Of a stretch of 64,000 nt of DNA, positions 37,501 to 51,100 are shown piece by piece. Source of the stretch: Aphelocoma coerulescens (Eukaryota > Chordata > Aves > Passeriformes > Corvidae); the NCBI RefSeq assembly GCF_041296385.1, contig NC_091014.1, positions 65,542,578 to 65,606,577 on the forward strand, read 5' to 3'. The notes beneath the pieces are model-generated. The model was not told the origin of the DNA. It made no database searches and saw only the letters and a list, made by a program, of their open reading frames with translations. The translations under genes were made by a program, and so were the position numbers. Numbering within the stretch: the first letter of the stretch is position 1; each line of letters begins with the position of its first letter.

Positions 37501-40500
37501 TACTTAAGTATGTGTATATATGCACAAAAACATAAGCACATTTCAAATTCACTTTAATGCCTAATATCCTTTAGACATACTTGGAAATACTAAACCCCAA
37601 CAAAACATGGCCACAATGTATTTCACAGGAAATGGTGGGCAAGACTTCTAGTGACAACTTTTGTTGTCAAACTAATTAAATTTTGGACCATGCACTTCCT
37701 CTAAGGCTGGAAGAAGCTACTTTGGATCTCTTTTTTATTGGATCCACTGTTGTTCAGCTCCCTGCACAAAATTTCACACATATCTGGCTTCCTCTGTCTA
37801 GTTGAGGATAATTTTTGACATGAAGTCACTTCCCATCCCCCACCAAATAAAAGGATGGGACCTTTTATTTTTAAAGGATTTTGTTCTTTCTTGATCCTCT
37901 GTTAGCTCAGTTTCCAAATGCATCACTCTTTAGGAGCCAGAATAGGATTCACTTGCCACAATCAACTCCAACCCCCACACTGAAAGTTTTTTAGCTTCAC
38001 ATGTTTAACAGGAATATGATCCCAACGTGAATGTAACTTCACAAGCATTTTTCAGCTCTGACAGCTTTGAAGGAGGAGGTTTCCAGTCAAGATCAAAAAG
38101 CTACAGCAATTCATGAGCCAGCAGTTTCCTTGAGTCTACCCAAAGTCACATCTGGGTGAAGATACTGAGAGGATTGCACCTTCCCTAAGAGGAAGGTTTC
38201 AGGATTTACCTAAAGAAAAAATATTAACAAACCTGACTTCTGGACTGGATGGCTCCCAGTGATTGCTGCAGCCCTGCCCAGGAGACATTAAGAGGCCCAG
38301 TTACACCATTCTGCAGCACCAGAGGAAAAGAGAAGGGCAGTTTTCTGCCCAAAGAACCAACAACTGCAAGCAGCACATCCCCTGGTGGCACCTGCTGTCA
38401 CCCAAGGGAGATGGATTGAAGGGTTTGACATCCATTAGGGAGCTGAAAAACAGCCTTAAGGTACAGCTTGGGGTTGTTCAAGCATTCCTAACAACAGATC
38501 AGCAGGAAGAAGCAGGTTAGAGAAAAAGCCACATCCAATAAGATAGAAATTTCAGAAACTGTGCTGTTACAGGGGAGAGGAGGAAGGAACAAGAGTGTTT
38601 AGTTGTGTCCACAGGCACCTGCTACTACATGGGGAAGATATTTCTACCAGTACCTTAAGCAAAAGTCCTTACTTGCAAGCCTCACAAGAGGTATGAGGAA
38701 CAGGAGAAGTGCATTATGCAAGATTAAATTGTAAAACAAGGTTTTGTTGAAAGTTTTCCTGTGGAATATACCCAGTAAAAGCAGAACTCTTCGCCTTTCA
38801 CAACAAAATAAGCCCTGTGAAGGTTTTGATCTGGAAATTTGGTTATAAAGCCTCATCACTCCTCTTGATGGTGAGACCATCCAGTGCCATCACCAAATTC
38901 AGAGCATGGGGGAAGTGGGTTCAAGGCACACAGAAACAGGCAGTGGGCAGAAAAGCTTCATTGTTCACAGGACACAGTGTTGCCACTGGCCTCATTTTCC
39001 TCTGCTAATTGACCTGCTCCATCTGCCCTTTCCTTCAAGCAGAGTTTGAACAAAGGGAGCTCTTGCCCAAGACAAGCCAGCAAGAGCACAGCATGTAAGT
39101 GATCATCCTTCTCCTCAAAAAAACCCAGTCAAAAATATTTCTCTCCATTTCTGACCCACAAATGGACTCTGATCTCCAGTAATTAGCATACACAGCATGC
39201 AGCAGCAAGATACCCACCTGGATTGTTTGCACAGCCCCACCATTTCACTAAAGGCTCCAGAGAAAGTTACTCACCACAAGTTTTCTTTCCCAGGCTTCTT
39301 GCATGTCCTCATCAGGGTCTTTTACCCATTCTAATGAGGCCATGACAAGCTCCTCTGCTTCAGAGGCTTCCTCTTGCTGAAAAACAAAATAAACCTCAAA
39401 ACAACTCCCCCCAGACTCTGGCATTTGTAGTGCTCATCTAGAACAACTCTGCCCAGAATTACCCAGGATATAAGTTAGAGTAGGTGCCAAGTGATATTGT
39501 TAAACTATGCCCCCCTCTACTCTCAAACTATTCTTATTTTTGCGAAAGGAGTAAATAATCTGATTATCAATGCCTGGAAAATTCCCAATTAAATTGCTGA
39601 TCAAAACAACATCGTTATCCATGTAAGCTTTGCCACTGACCAGGCTTTGCATGATAGTCTTGAATTTTTCTCCTGCATATTCAGGCCCCTGAAGCAAAAG
39701 CAGCACTTCACGGTCCAGTGTTTCATCCAGGGATGTCCACTCAGTCCTGAGAATCTTTGAAGAGATGGAAGACCCAGCTAGTTTATTTTGACATCCCCTT
39801 ATTACAAACCAGCATCAGTGACATTTAGACTTTCCTGAAGTCCCCCTGCTCTGTATTTACCAGAAGGTCAGTGCTACTGAAACTTCAGGCTTGGAAAAGC
39901 TTTGTCAAACTCATCACATCAATGGGGACTTAAAAAAAAAAAGAAAAAAAAAGCAAACCAGCCAAGCTGCTGAGTGATCCAGCGTAAATATTCATGTCGG
40001 GGTAGGCAAGAGGAAGTCAGTAATTAGTTATCTTTATTCTGAAGAGGCTTTACCAAGTGATGAATAAGCAGAGCCCTTCCTTGCTTTACAGGTGACTCGG
40101 TGGAATCATGTCTGACTGCAGCGTTTGAAGGGCAAACAGTGACTCACCGGAGCTCTGGGGAGCTGCGATTTGGGATGATACCTTAACTCTTCAAAGCTGC
40201 CTAGCCAAGCCTACCTCTCCTTCCCAGGCCTGAAGTTTTAGTCCATTTGTACGTTTTTCTGGTTGTTGTTACAAATGTGAACTCTGCAAATGCACCTCGT
40301 ACAAAAATAAGCAGCAATTGCTTAGCAGCATCTCTCTGCTGTCAGCTGTGCTGCACAGCTTGTATCTGAGGGGAAAGCAGCACACAGAGAAGGATGAGAC
40401 TCCATGGATTGTCTAAGGAAATGGGAACAGGATAGCTCAGTTTAAAATCAGAACCAAAGGCATAATTGTAGCAGGATGCTCCACCTAAACTGGGGTAAAA

Positions 40501-43500
40501 CGGCTTCAGCGATACCCTACCTGCAAAAATTATCAGTGGTGGACAGAGAAGGGGAATCATGCTGCTGTTGGTGTTGGAGAATGCCAAGACCAGCCTGATT
40601 CCTCGGTCCCAAAATGAAAAGTTCTGAGGATATGAAGAACACTGTTTCCTGACAGAAACTGGCAGGAAGTGGCAAGGTAAAGCTCCTGACAAGGGAACCA
40701 ACTGAGCTGGCACAGCTGGTCTGGAAAGGTCTGACAGTTGATCACTTTATACCATAAAAGCCCAGTCCCACTTTTTAAAGTCAGGGGCTTCTGACACACC
40801 CCTTCAATCAAGGTGTGTGTGGAGATCCCTCCCTCAAGTGGGGACACTTGTCAAAGTTACTCCTCAAAGCTGAACAGAGGATTTGCCCATGGTCATCAAC
40901 ATGGGTGAGTAACAACAAACTCTATTGAATAATTATTAAGCTAGCTTTGAAATTATTGATTTAATAGCTAGTGCACTGTACACGTAGTTATAAGTAAATA
41001 ATTCTGATTAAAGTCTTTTAGTCTAATCATTATCCTCTATTTATATAAATAACATATTTTATTCATTTAAATATATTTGGTTTACTGCCAAAGATGCTTA
41101 TCAGAGTTCCTTAACAATACATTAGATGAAGACCCAACAACTTTATCAAGATGCTCACTCTAGTGCTGAATTTCCTTTCTCACTACATTAGGCTTCAGAG
41201 AAAAAGAAGTCTCCTCTTTCACAACTGAAAAATCATTGTTCATATCTGGTGTAGGCAGCACAAGAAGCAGACTGTCAGTTACTTTCTGCAGCATAAAAGC
41301 CTTTTTATATTGGAAAACTGATATCTTTTCCCATCAGTCTGTTCTTCTGCCAGCTAAACGCATGACCCAAGCTCCTCCAGATTTACTTTGAAGAGCAGAG
41401 GGGGGGTTGGAACTGGATGATCTTTAAGGTTCTTTCCAAAGCTGGCCATTCTAGGATAATATGAGCTAATTTTTTATATCTACAAGTGTTCTATTTGCTC
41501 TTCTTTGGGCTTTCTCCAAGGTGCTTGGGACAATATTGCAACCTTCTCATTCTGTGCTTACATGCTAGGATTAATGGCTTCAGATTCCAGAGTTATCTAA
41601 CCATCTACAGGGAATGAGCTTTGTTATGACTCTGCTGACGCAAGACAACTGCAAAGAGATTAATTTAAGGTTTAATTCATACCTCAGAAGACTGTGCAAG
41701 CTCCAGTTCACAGTGCAGTGAATTCATCCCTTCAGGAATATTGCTGTTAAATTTACACAACAACGGGAAACTCAACCCATTCCTGAAAGGGGCAGGAAAA
41801 AATTATGTGTCAGTCTTTTTAGGATTTCTGATGAGCCACCTTTCCTGGGATTTGGTCACAATACTCACGAGATCAGCTCTTGCTGCATGTGTTGGATGTT
41901 CTCCAGCAGTTTATTCTTTTCAGCCCGCAGCGTCTAAAACATCCGTGGGGTTTGGTCAGAGGCTGACTTTGCCATACAGGATCAGCACTGGCCCTCCCTC
42001 ACACAGCCCAAACCAAACCCATACCTCTATTATCGAGGAACACTCCACAATGGTTAACTTGAGTTCCTTGATATTCTGCTCCTTCTGCAGAGATTGTGGA
42101 GAAAAAAAAACAACAAAAAAAATTATATTCGATCCTCCATCACAGCAGTGAGAGGTATGATTTAACTTGAGCAGCAATCTGATTATGAAACAAAAATAGT
42201 CATGAATTTAATAGAATACAGTGAGTTACCATGCATATTAACTAATAAAAAGCACTCAGATGATCTTTTCTACCTAACTGCTGGAATTAAGGAGACAAAC
42301 CCTCATTTCCAGGTGCTGTACTTTAATTTATTACTTACCTGGTTTCAGGTCCAACAAATTAAGTTAGACAGAAACACTCTAGTTTTAGCTTAAAACATGA
42401 TCTATATTATATTCCAGCATGAGTTTTAATCCCAACTGACCCTGAGAACAAGTTGCAATATTCCAAGTTTACTGTAATTGTTTTTCATTATTAGAGGGTA
42501 GCACTCCATAGATTAAACATGACCTAACAGAAGGGCTGAAAAAGAGTCAGCCCTCATGGTAGGAATGAGGAATTGGTAGAAGAAGAACCTTTCTTAGCAA
42601 CTAGCAATGAGCTCCAGTCAGGTTATGCCATTCAAATAAAAGACACTGCATAGACAGCAGAGAATTTATAAGAGAAAACAGGAATTTTGAGTAGGAGCTC
42701 TTGTCCTCTCACACCTTTATGAGTTCTTCCTACTCTCTCTTTAAAAATCATTGAGGTTTTTGAAAGAGATGAAGTGCACAGAAAGCTAAGCAGGAAAAGT
42801 GAGGTTTTAGAACCAGATTATCCTAATGCCAACAAGTAAAGCCAGTTTTCCACACCAGTTTCTTCAAAAATTACACCAACCACACACATTTATCCACACG
42901 TAATCTAGCAGTCTACTTTCAGAATTCCCATTTAGTCAATAGACTAAGAGAGTCTTGTTGAAATAAAATGATACTACAAAGCTCACAAAAGCTTTGAATC
43001 ATTCAACTACAAGAAAGTGAAAGCTATTTAAAAAAAAAAAAAAAAGATTTTAATAAATTTGTACCCTTAAGCTGCTTCTGGAAAAACAATCAACCAAACC
43101 AAAACTATGAAAACATTCAGCTACAAAGTTATCAGCTGAATCACACCAGAGTTCAGTTCTCTTTGTTACTTTTTGAATTCAGCTGCAGCCACTTTGCAGG
43201 GAGCCCAAAAGTCAAATATTTTATCAGGAGATTTATACCATATTCTGCTAAGTAGAAACTCCACTAGCATAGAAGGCTCTTTGCATAATTCATGAATCCA
43301 GAGAAAGCCAACACATTTGTATAGTCTTATACCTTTGTGTTCTTGTCTATAATGCAAGAAATGTTCACTCCTCAGCAAAGCCTAGGCAATTACACCTCTG
43401 TAATAAAAGGACAGATTTCCAGTGGGCTTCAAGTCACCATTTCTAATTTGACACAAACAATTTCAGTAAAAGTCATGAAGGGGAAGACCTTCTGTAGGTC

Positions 43501-43573
43501 CCTGCTGAAGGAAGTAGCCTTTAGAAATTTCTGGACATTTTGTCTGAAGTTTGCAAGTTTGTTTTAATAGGTT

Positions 43574-43628
<55 letters not shown>

Positions 43629-45101
43629 GCAACTAAAATCCTGAAACCTTTAATTATGCTGACTCATAACCAGGTCCTAAAGTAGAGCTCGCCTACTTTG
43701 AAGCCATTTATAGGATCAGGTTCTGCAGTGTGAGAAGAGTAGAAGTAAGAGTGCCACAGTGAATACTACTGCCTTGCCTTTTTACAAATCATCCCATCAG
43801 TACAGACCAGGAACCTGGGCCAGTGGAAGCTGTCCCTGCCCATGGCAGGGGATTGGAACAAGGTATCATTAAGGTCTCTTCCAACCCCAACTGTTCTGTA
43901 ATTGTGTGGTTTTCAGTCAGCAATGAAGTAAAAGCAACTAACCTGGATCAGGGTTGCCTCTTTATTCGCCACAGTGCTCTCATAGATATGGGCTTGGATC
44001 TGAAGAAGGAAAAGACCAAAAGTAAACCCAGCCATCAGTACAGACTATAATAAAAGTCTGTTCCTACTTGCTATTAGGAAAGGAAAAAGAGTATCAGTGT
44101 TCCTTGCTTAGAAAAATCAAATTTTTCTTTGAGTACCTTGTGTGGTATTTGTTTCAAAGTACAAGTCTTATACCCAAAGAATGAAAGCATTCTCAGCTTT
44201 CAGTCACCTTTGTTTCCTCTCATCTGTCCAGGCCAATATTTCCAGTAACATCTCCCAAAGCATGACCTTAATATATTTTCTTGAATAGTGAGGGAAAGGT
44301 ATCCAAAAAAAGTTTAACTTGGAGGAAAGAACAAAACTTTGGACTGTTTCTATTAGCCCAGTTTTTAGCCTCCAGACAGCAATTTCCTTACTGAAAGCTG
44401 TCACACTATCCAAGCTACTATTGCATTGCAGTCCTTCAATGTAGAGAGGTTCATGGCTGTCTGCCTTCCAGCAGCAGAAATTCCCCCTTCACTAGACCCA
44501 AATGAAATACAGGTTGACTTTTTATTCCTCCCAGCTTCAAAATGCTTACTTGAAGTTGTGCTGCATTTTTAGACAGCTCCAAAATCTTCTTTTGCAGCCC
44601 ATCGGTGTCCATGCTGTTCCTAATAATCTAAACAAGACAGAGAGTGTTTAGGCACAGCTGAATGGATTGACAGCTTCTCCTTGAAGAAACCAGGAAAAAA
44701 TGACATCTCCACCCCCAAGCTGCTGCCTACTCTCGAGCACTATCAGCATTTTTGCACATACATTGCATGTGTTTGCCCCACCAAAACTGCTTCTGCTCCT
44801 TTTCCCACCCAGAGAACTGGTAAAAGAGAAAACCCCTCAAAATGTGATTTATAACCACTGCCAGACCTCAAAAGCTAAAGAAAATGCCCTGCAGCATTGT
44901 TTTCAGAAAGATGTGGTTTAATAGCTATTTGGACTAAGGAGCTTTGCAGAAAGACTGATCTTAAGGTGCTTCTTTTATTACTAGTTGGATTTAGCCTGTT
45001 TCTCCATTTCCCCCTGAACAGTCTGAAATACATTTGGTAAGCAAGCGTTAAAACATTTTATCACCTGATAAAAACTGCTTTGTAAAATATTTGCTCTAAT
45101 G

Positions 45102-45147
<46 letters not shown>

Positions 45148-48100
45148 TAAGAATGAACAGGTCTCCTCTGAATAAAAAAAAGCATAGGCATACACTGCTA
45201 ATGTAGCTGCATTCCCTAAAAACCTCCTGTACATCCTTGGTCAGTGTCAATGGAGCCATCTGTGAGTGGAGACCCCACCCACTGCTTTTTTTTTTTTTTT
45301 TTCCTACATATTTTAATGTTACAGCTCTATACAAGGTTTCTCCTTTGTATCTTAAGGGAGGAAAACAGAAGTGAATATGAAATGAAGTGCTGGATAGAGA
45401 TTGTTTCAATATAGATTTTGTGTATTTATAGCTGTGGAAACCAGAAATACATGGAATTTGCCTATAAATCTTAGAAAAAAGGTGGTGGTAGGAGAGAAGT
45501 AGTTTGTCCCCATGCTTCCCTAACCTCATATCCTTACTTATCCAGCAAGTGGAAAATCTGAAGCACAGTGCAACCCCAAGATACAAAGTTTTATGACAAA
45601 TCATCCTTTTAAAATGCTAGATATTTTGATAACCTAATTAGCATGCCAGTTTTCAAAGTCTGACAAACATTTAGTTTCTTAATGGCAAATTTTAGCTAGG
45701 CAAGAGCACATCAAATCATAACTTTATTTTACCTCTTCCTGGAGAGAAGTAACTTTGATGTTGAGAGACTGATTTTCTTTTTCCTGATCAAGTTTATGAG
45801 GAAAAAAAAAGAGGAAAAGAAATAATAGAAAAAGAAAAAGAACAAAATAGTTGGTTTTAGCATGTCAAATTCAAAAGGAATTCAAAAAGGAACAGAGCAC
45901 AAACACATGCAGAGCTGTGGTGTTGAATGCCTTTGTTTCAGAGAGCACACGGTAAGGGGACAGCTGAGGGTGGTGCAGCTCATGAACCCTCACTGAAGGT
46001 ACAGAGAAGGTCTTCTGATTTTTAACAGCCTGAGCGGCCACACCACTGTTACAGCAAGGTGTGAGGTGCTGTACCAGGCAAACCAAGAAGGAAGAGCACC
46101 TACAAGCTGTTTGTTCTGCCAGAGAATCTGCTCTCTCTTCTCTTCTGACAGGTTCAGGTTGTTTCTTGCTTCCTCTAGTTCTTCTTCCAGTGATTTGGCT
46201 TTCAACACAGAGTGTTGGATGCTGCACAGGGGGAAGCAAATTCAGAGAAACTTTAGCCAGTTAATGCTGGTTGTTTAGATAGGCTGGAAATAGAGTATTT
46301 TTAGAAGCCACCAAGGACTTATTTTATGGCACAGAGACTTAACAAAAGAGCAACAATCAAGTTTAAGCCCATCATTTCTGCCCAGGAAGCAAAGGCTCAT
46401 GGTTCTACTTCCTATTTATCACCCCCTTCCACTCTTACAGTGAGGGATGAAACCCCAGGCAAACAAAGCCATGTTAAATACATTAAAATTTTAGCTTGCT
46501 ACAGTTAAATGTATCAGGTAACCTGAGCACAAAGCCATCTTTGCAACACTTCACAGTTTACAGTTGGAGAAACCATTTCAGTCCAGTTTTCCAGGATAAG
46601 CTCTGCACCATTTTCTTACCCTGATCTGATAAACCCCAAATCATGTGTATTAAAGTCACAATAGGCCCTTTTCCAAGCTAACTCTATCCTGCAGAGCATC
46701 CCAGAGCAGGTGGTCCCACAGAGGGGCATATGTCCCATGCCAGCTACCCTGCACAACTCTTGCCTTAATCTCCCCCAAAAATCCTGGGAGCAGTTTGGCA
46801 GCAGACCAAGCCATATCACAGTGTAATTAATTAGGCCAGATGAACACAATGAAAAATAGGCTTGTACTTGTGGCATTGATATGTCCCCAGGCTACAGAAA
46901 CACTGAACAAGTGACACAACTTACCTCAGTCCTGCAAATGAGTAGCAAAACAGCTCTCAGACACTCATTTCCCCTCTGCTTGGCAACAAGAGTGTGGTCT
47001 AGGATTGGAAGCCTTCCAATGCTTGGCTGTTCTCTTGGTAATATTAAGCCTTTTTTTTTTTTCCTTTTATTTCTTTTCTTTTTTTTGGTTTTGTTTTGTT
47101 TTACCCTGAGATTTTTCCCTCTCTGTACCCACACCACCACACGCTGCAGAAACCTGGCTCTAAGATGAATGATTTTCTAAGAACCAGGAGGGACAGAGCA
47201 GAACAATCAGACAAGAGGGCTAAACCTTACAGATATTACATAAAGTCAAGAAAGCCACTGTGGTGAAGAACTGGTGAGGAGAAAAGCATGAAAGCAAGGC
47301 TGGAAGAACACAGCTCTGCCCGTAGCAGGCCTGGTGCCATCAAGGTCCCCCCACCTTTTTAATTGTTGATGTAGATGCTCATTATCTGCCAGGAGCTTGT
47401 TGTTGGTCTCATCCACAGCTTCCAAGGTGAGCTTCAGCTTGTTGTTCTCTTCCTGAAGCTTCTGGTTGTTGTACTGCAGGTCCGCAACACAGGCTATCAA
47501 GTCAGAGGTCTCCCTGTCCCAGTAAGAAAGCCAGGAAAGACTGAGAAAGGTGATTTGATCTACTGCAGACTTTTAAAACATCCTAATGCACATATTAGAG
47601 GCCAGAGAAGAGCCCACAGAGGACTTGTGATGCTGCAGTGTCCAGTCATTTGCTCTGCACAGAGGTCTTGGAGCATCTTCAGGTCAGTTCTCCAGTTTTA
47701 GGACACCAAGAACAGTTTTGGTTTTAAGCACTTTTTCTGCTCCCTACAACTGAAGTTTTCTGCCAGCAAAGGGCCATAGCTGGATGTCTGTATTGAAATG
47801 CCTTTAACTAATCACCTCTTGGGCCACTAATGATGCTTCTGTACTCACTCTGCAATTTCTGGATCCTTTCTTTTCCCCAGGCCATCCTCCACTTATGCTT
47901 TCAACCAAAACATGAATGAGGATCATTCTTTTGAGATCCTGAGAAATTATAGGGAAGCATTACAGAGCAGATCTTGCATCTCTGACTATGCATGAATTGC
48001 AAATGAAACTTCTCCTCTTTGTTAAGTGCTTTGCTATTAACAGAGTCCAAGTCATAGACATAACTGCTACTACTACGATAAACCCAACAAACTCCCTATC

Positions 48101-51100
48101 ATAAGAAAAACAACCCCAAACAAAACCAAGATCAGATTTTCCAGGGCATAATGTCTTATTGTCAGACAACTAAGAATTTGGTGGAGAGAAGGAATCAGTT
48201 TAAACAGGGAAACACATGGCAAATCTCTGACCACAGGGAATTAAAAAGGCAAATGGACACAGAAGCACCAAGATATCAGCAGGGAAATTACTGGTGTGTT
48301 TTTAAGTCTGAGCAGAAGCTGTGAGGAAGAAGGCAACAGCATCAAGAGCTCCTGCAGACTGAGGTGAACATTAAACTCTGCCAGGATAGTGTTCCAAAAC
48401 AGAGGTTCTAGGAATTTCTGTCAAGTAATTCAATACTACATTCTGAGAAGGAATTGCTTAAGTGGACTTACATGTCTCCTTTAGACACATCACCCCCAAA
48501 GGCCTCCAGGCTTCCTGATGTAACATTCATCCGGACATGTGTCTTTTTGGCTGAAAGAGGTGGGGGTTTTGGTTATAGAGCAAGAAAGTGGGGCTTTCCT
48601 GGACAGAAACAGAGTAAAACATCGTGCACCTTCAGAGATGTTTCTAGGTACTTGAAATTCCAGGTCCTCCATGCTTGCTGATGATTCTTCAGTAGCACCT
48701 TCTTCCCTGAAAGAAGGGAGCATCCAGGGTCACAAAATCAGCAGGACACTGGGCTGCTTACCAGCTTTGTAACACAAAACTTCAGCCAAACCCAATATTG
48801 TGGACATGGTGCCCCAATAACACCTTCTTTCCAGAGTCACAGGGGAAGTTTATATCTCCTGTTTTCACAGAGGCATTGAGAGAAATTTATTAAAATGCTG
48901 TTACCATTTCCTCTTACGGTCTTCGATCCACTCTCCCATGATGGCCTGATATGTTTCCAGGTCCATGGAGATATCTTTGTGCTCTGGGTCAAGCATGTTG
49001 CACAGCTCCTCAAGACCACTGTCCTCTGATCCCCGACTGGTTGTATGTCTCAAATAATCAACTATTTTGGACACTGCCACTTTTCCTAAAGCAGAAACAG
49101 GGGTCAGGCTCCAAAGCCAGGCAAGGCATGATAAAAAAACTGTAAAAGGCCATGCTACTGAACTGCATTGCATCCAAGTGCCCTCAAGAGCTGCAGACAA
49201 GCAACTGATCCCTGCAGCTGTAGTGTGTCCAGAAAAAAAAACGGTTTAGAGATCTTGTTTGTTGTGTTGTAGGGTTTTTTTAGTGGTGGTGGCTTTTGGG
49301 TTTTTTCTAGTACGAGAATGTAAAAATCCAGTTTACTAATTTTGTGGATTTCAGTTCAAGAGAGACAAAAGTTGACACACAATACTAATCCTTGCTCTCA
49401 GGGCCAGGCTGGATGGGGCTCTGAGCAACCTGGGGTAGGGGAAGGTGTCCCTGCCCATGGCAGGGGCTTGGAACAAGATGATCTTTAAAGTCCCTTCCAA
49501 CCCAAGCTATTCCATGATTCTACCATGTTTGAGCTGGAACTGGGAGAAATTGTCTCTTGCTCTGAAGTGTCCCAAGTTTCTAACAGCATAAAGGCTGAAA
49601 GAAAGAAACAGTCATTTGCAGTGAGGGTAATTCCTAGAAACATGTTGCTCCTCTATTTCTCCTGCACTAAAACACTGCAGAGAACAGCAGGGGAAGGGTC
49701 AGGCACCATGCAAAAGAGGCACAGACTCTTATACTTCTATTCTGCATCTGCCACAACAGAGGCACCTAAGCATGCCAGAGATTGGCATCTCTCAGGAATC
49801 ATAACACGATCTGAACCTTGGAAATCTGTTGAGAGGAGACCAAAAGAGAGCCCTGAAAAATCCCTGGCAAACCTGTGTGATGGATGTCACATGCACAGAA
49901 GATGGTGGTCAGCAGGTCCTCTTCACAGATCAAGCTCACATCGTATATGTTGTCAGCTTTGTAGGCCAGTGTCTGCCTCCCTCCTGCAAAGAATAAATCT
50001 GTTATTGCCCATTTTTATTTGTTCATGATAACTTTCATTCCATACGACTGAAACAACAAAACCTACTAAGCAGCTTCCCCTCTAATAAAAACAGAGCTTT
50101 TACTGCCAAATAACAACCAGAACTGGCCCTAACTTGAGCCTCTGAGCTGGAAATTACTTCATGCATCTACTTTTACACATGCATTTTTGGAAAAACTTTT
50201 TTATTCTTTCACCTGGAGTAAACATAGGAAACAGAACATTTTAAGAAGCCAGGTATTTCTTCCCTCCCCCTCCAGATATATTGTAGAGAAATCATTATAG
50301 TTGAGTCAACTTGTTAAGAAAGCAGTCCCTAAAACAAACAAACAAAAACCCCACAAAACCTCCAAACTAAGAGCGACACCCAAATTCATGTATCTTCTAG
50401 GTTAGTCTATATTAATAGCCAAATCATAGTTTAAATTAATAGCCAAATAAAATTTGGTTATAAAAAAAAAGCTAATAGTAGTCTAAATCTTTTAAACTGT
50501 TAAAAAAATCTCCATCTCTTAAACCAAAAGTTAATTACCAAATTTGAAAAAGTTTTTGCCTTATTAATTCCTTACAATTTACATTCACATTAATATTTTT
50601 TAGAGAAAACTTCAGATTTTCCTCAGCTCTTTTTGCAGTCTTATAAGATTTGAGTGCTACTAAAATGTGTTGCTACCAGTTTAAGTGGTAAATAAATGTT
50701 GTCTATGTAGGCTGAGTGTTCAGATGTGTAGGATTTTGAATCAGGGGATGTTTTTCTTCAGCATTTTTACCGCTTTCACTCGAAGGAAACATCTTCGGCA
50801 CAGGAGGTTGGACCACAGCACTTTCTGGCTTCTTCTCAGATGTGAAGAAATATAAATTTGGACTTGATGTCAGATATTTCTGCTTGGACTGCACATCTTT
50901 AGGTTCAGCATTTGCTAAAGCACATGGTTTGTTCTGGGCATTGGCCTCCCTGGATCCAAAGCAGTATGGAGAAGAGCTCTCCATGGCATAGGCAGGCATC
51001 CACGGGCTGCTGGATCTCTCAGTGCTTTTAAGGATTGAAAAGGTGGTGTTTGCAGAGTAGGGGTCAGAGGTGGCCCCAAGACAAGGCGAGTTCGCAGAGA

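Noticed and set aside
44981..45604. 207-codon frame on - strand
   Set aside because: It contains a Phe run from the A39 tract and Lys runs from another homopolymer; no domain and it lies wholly in an IRAG2 intron.
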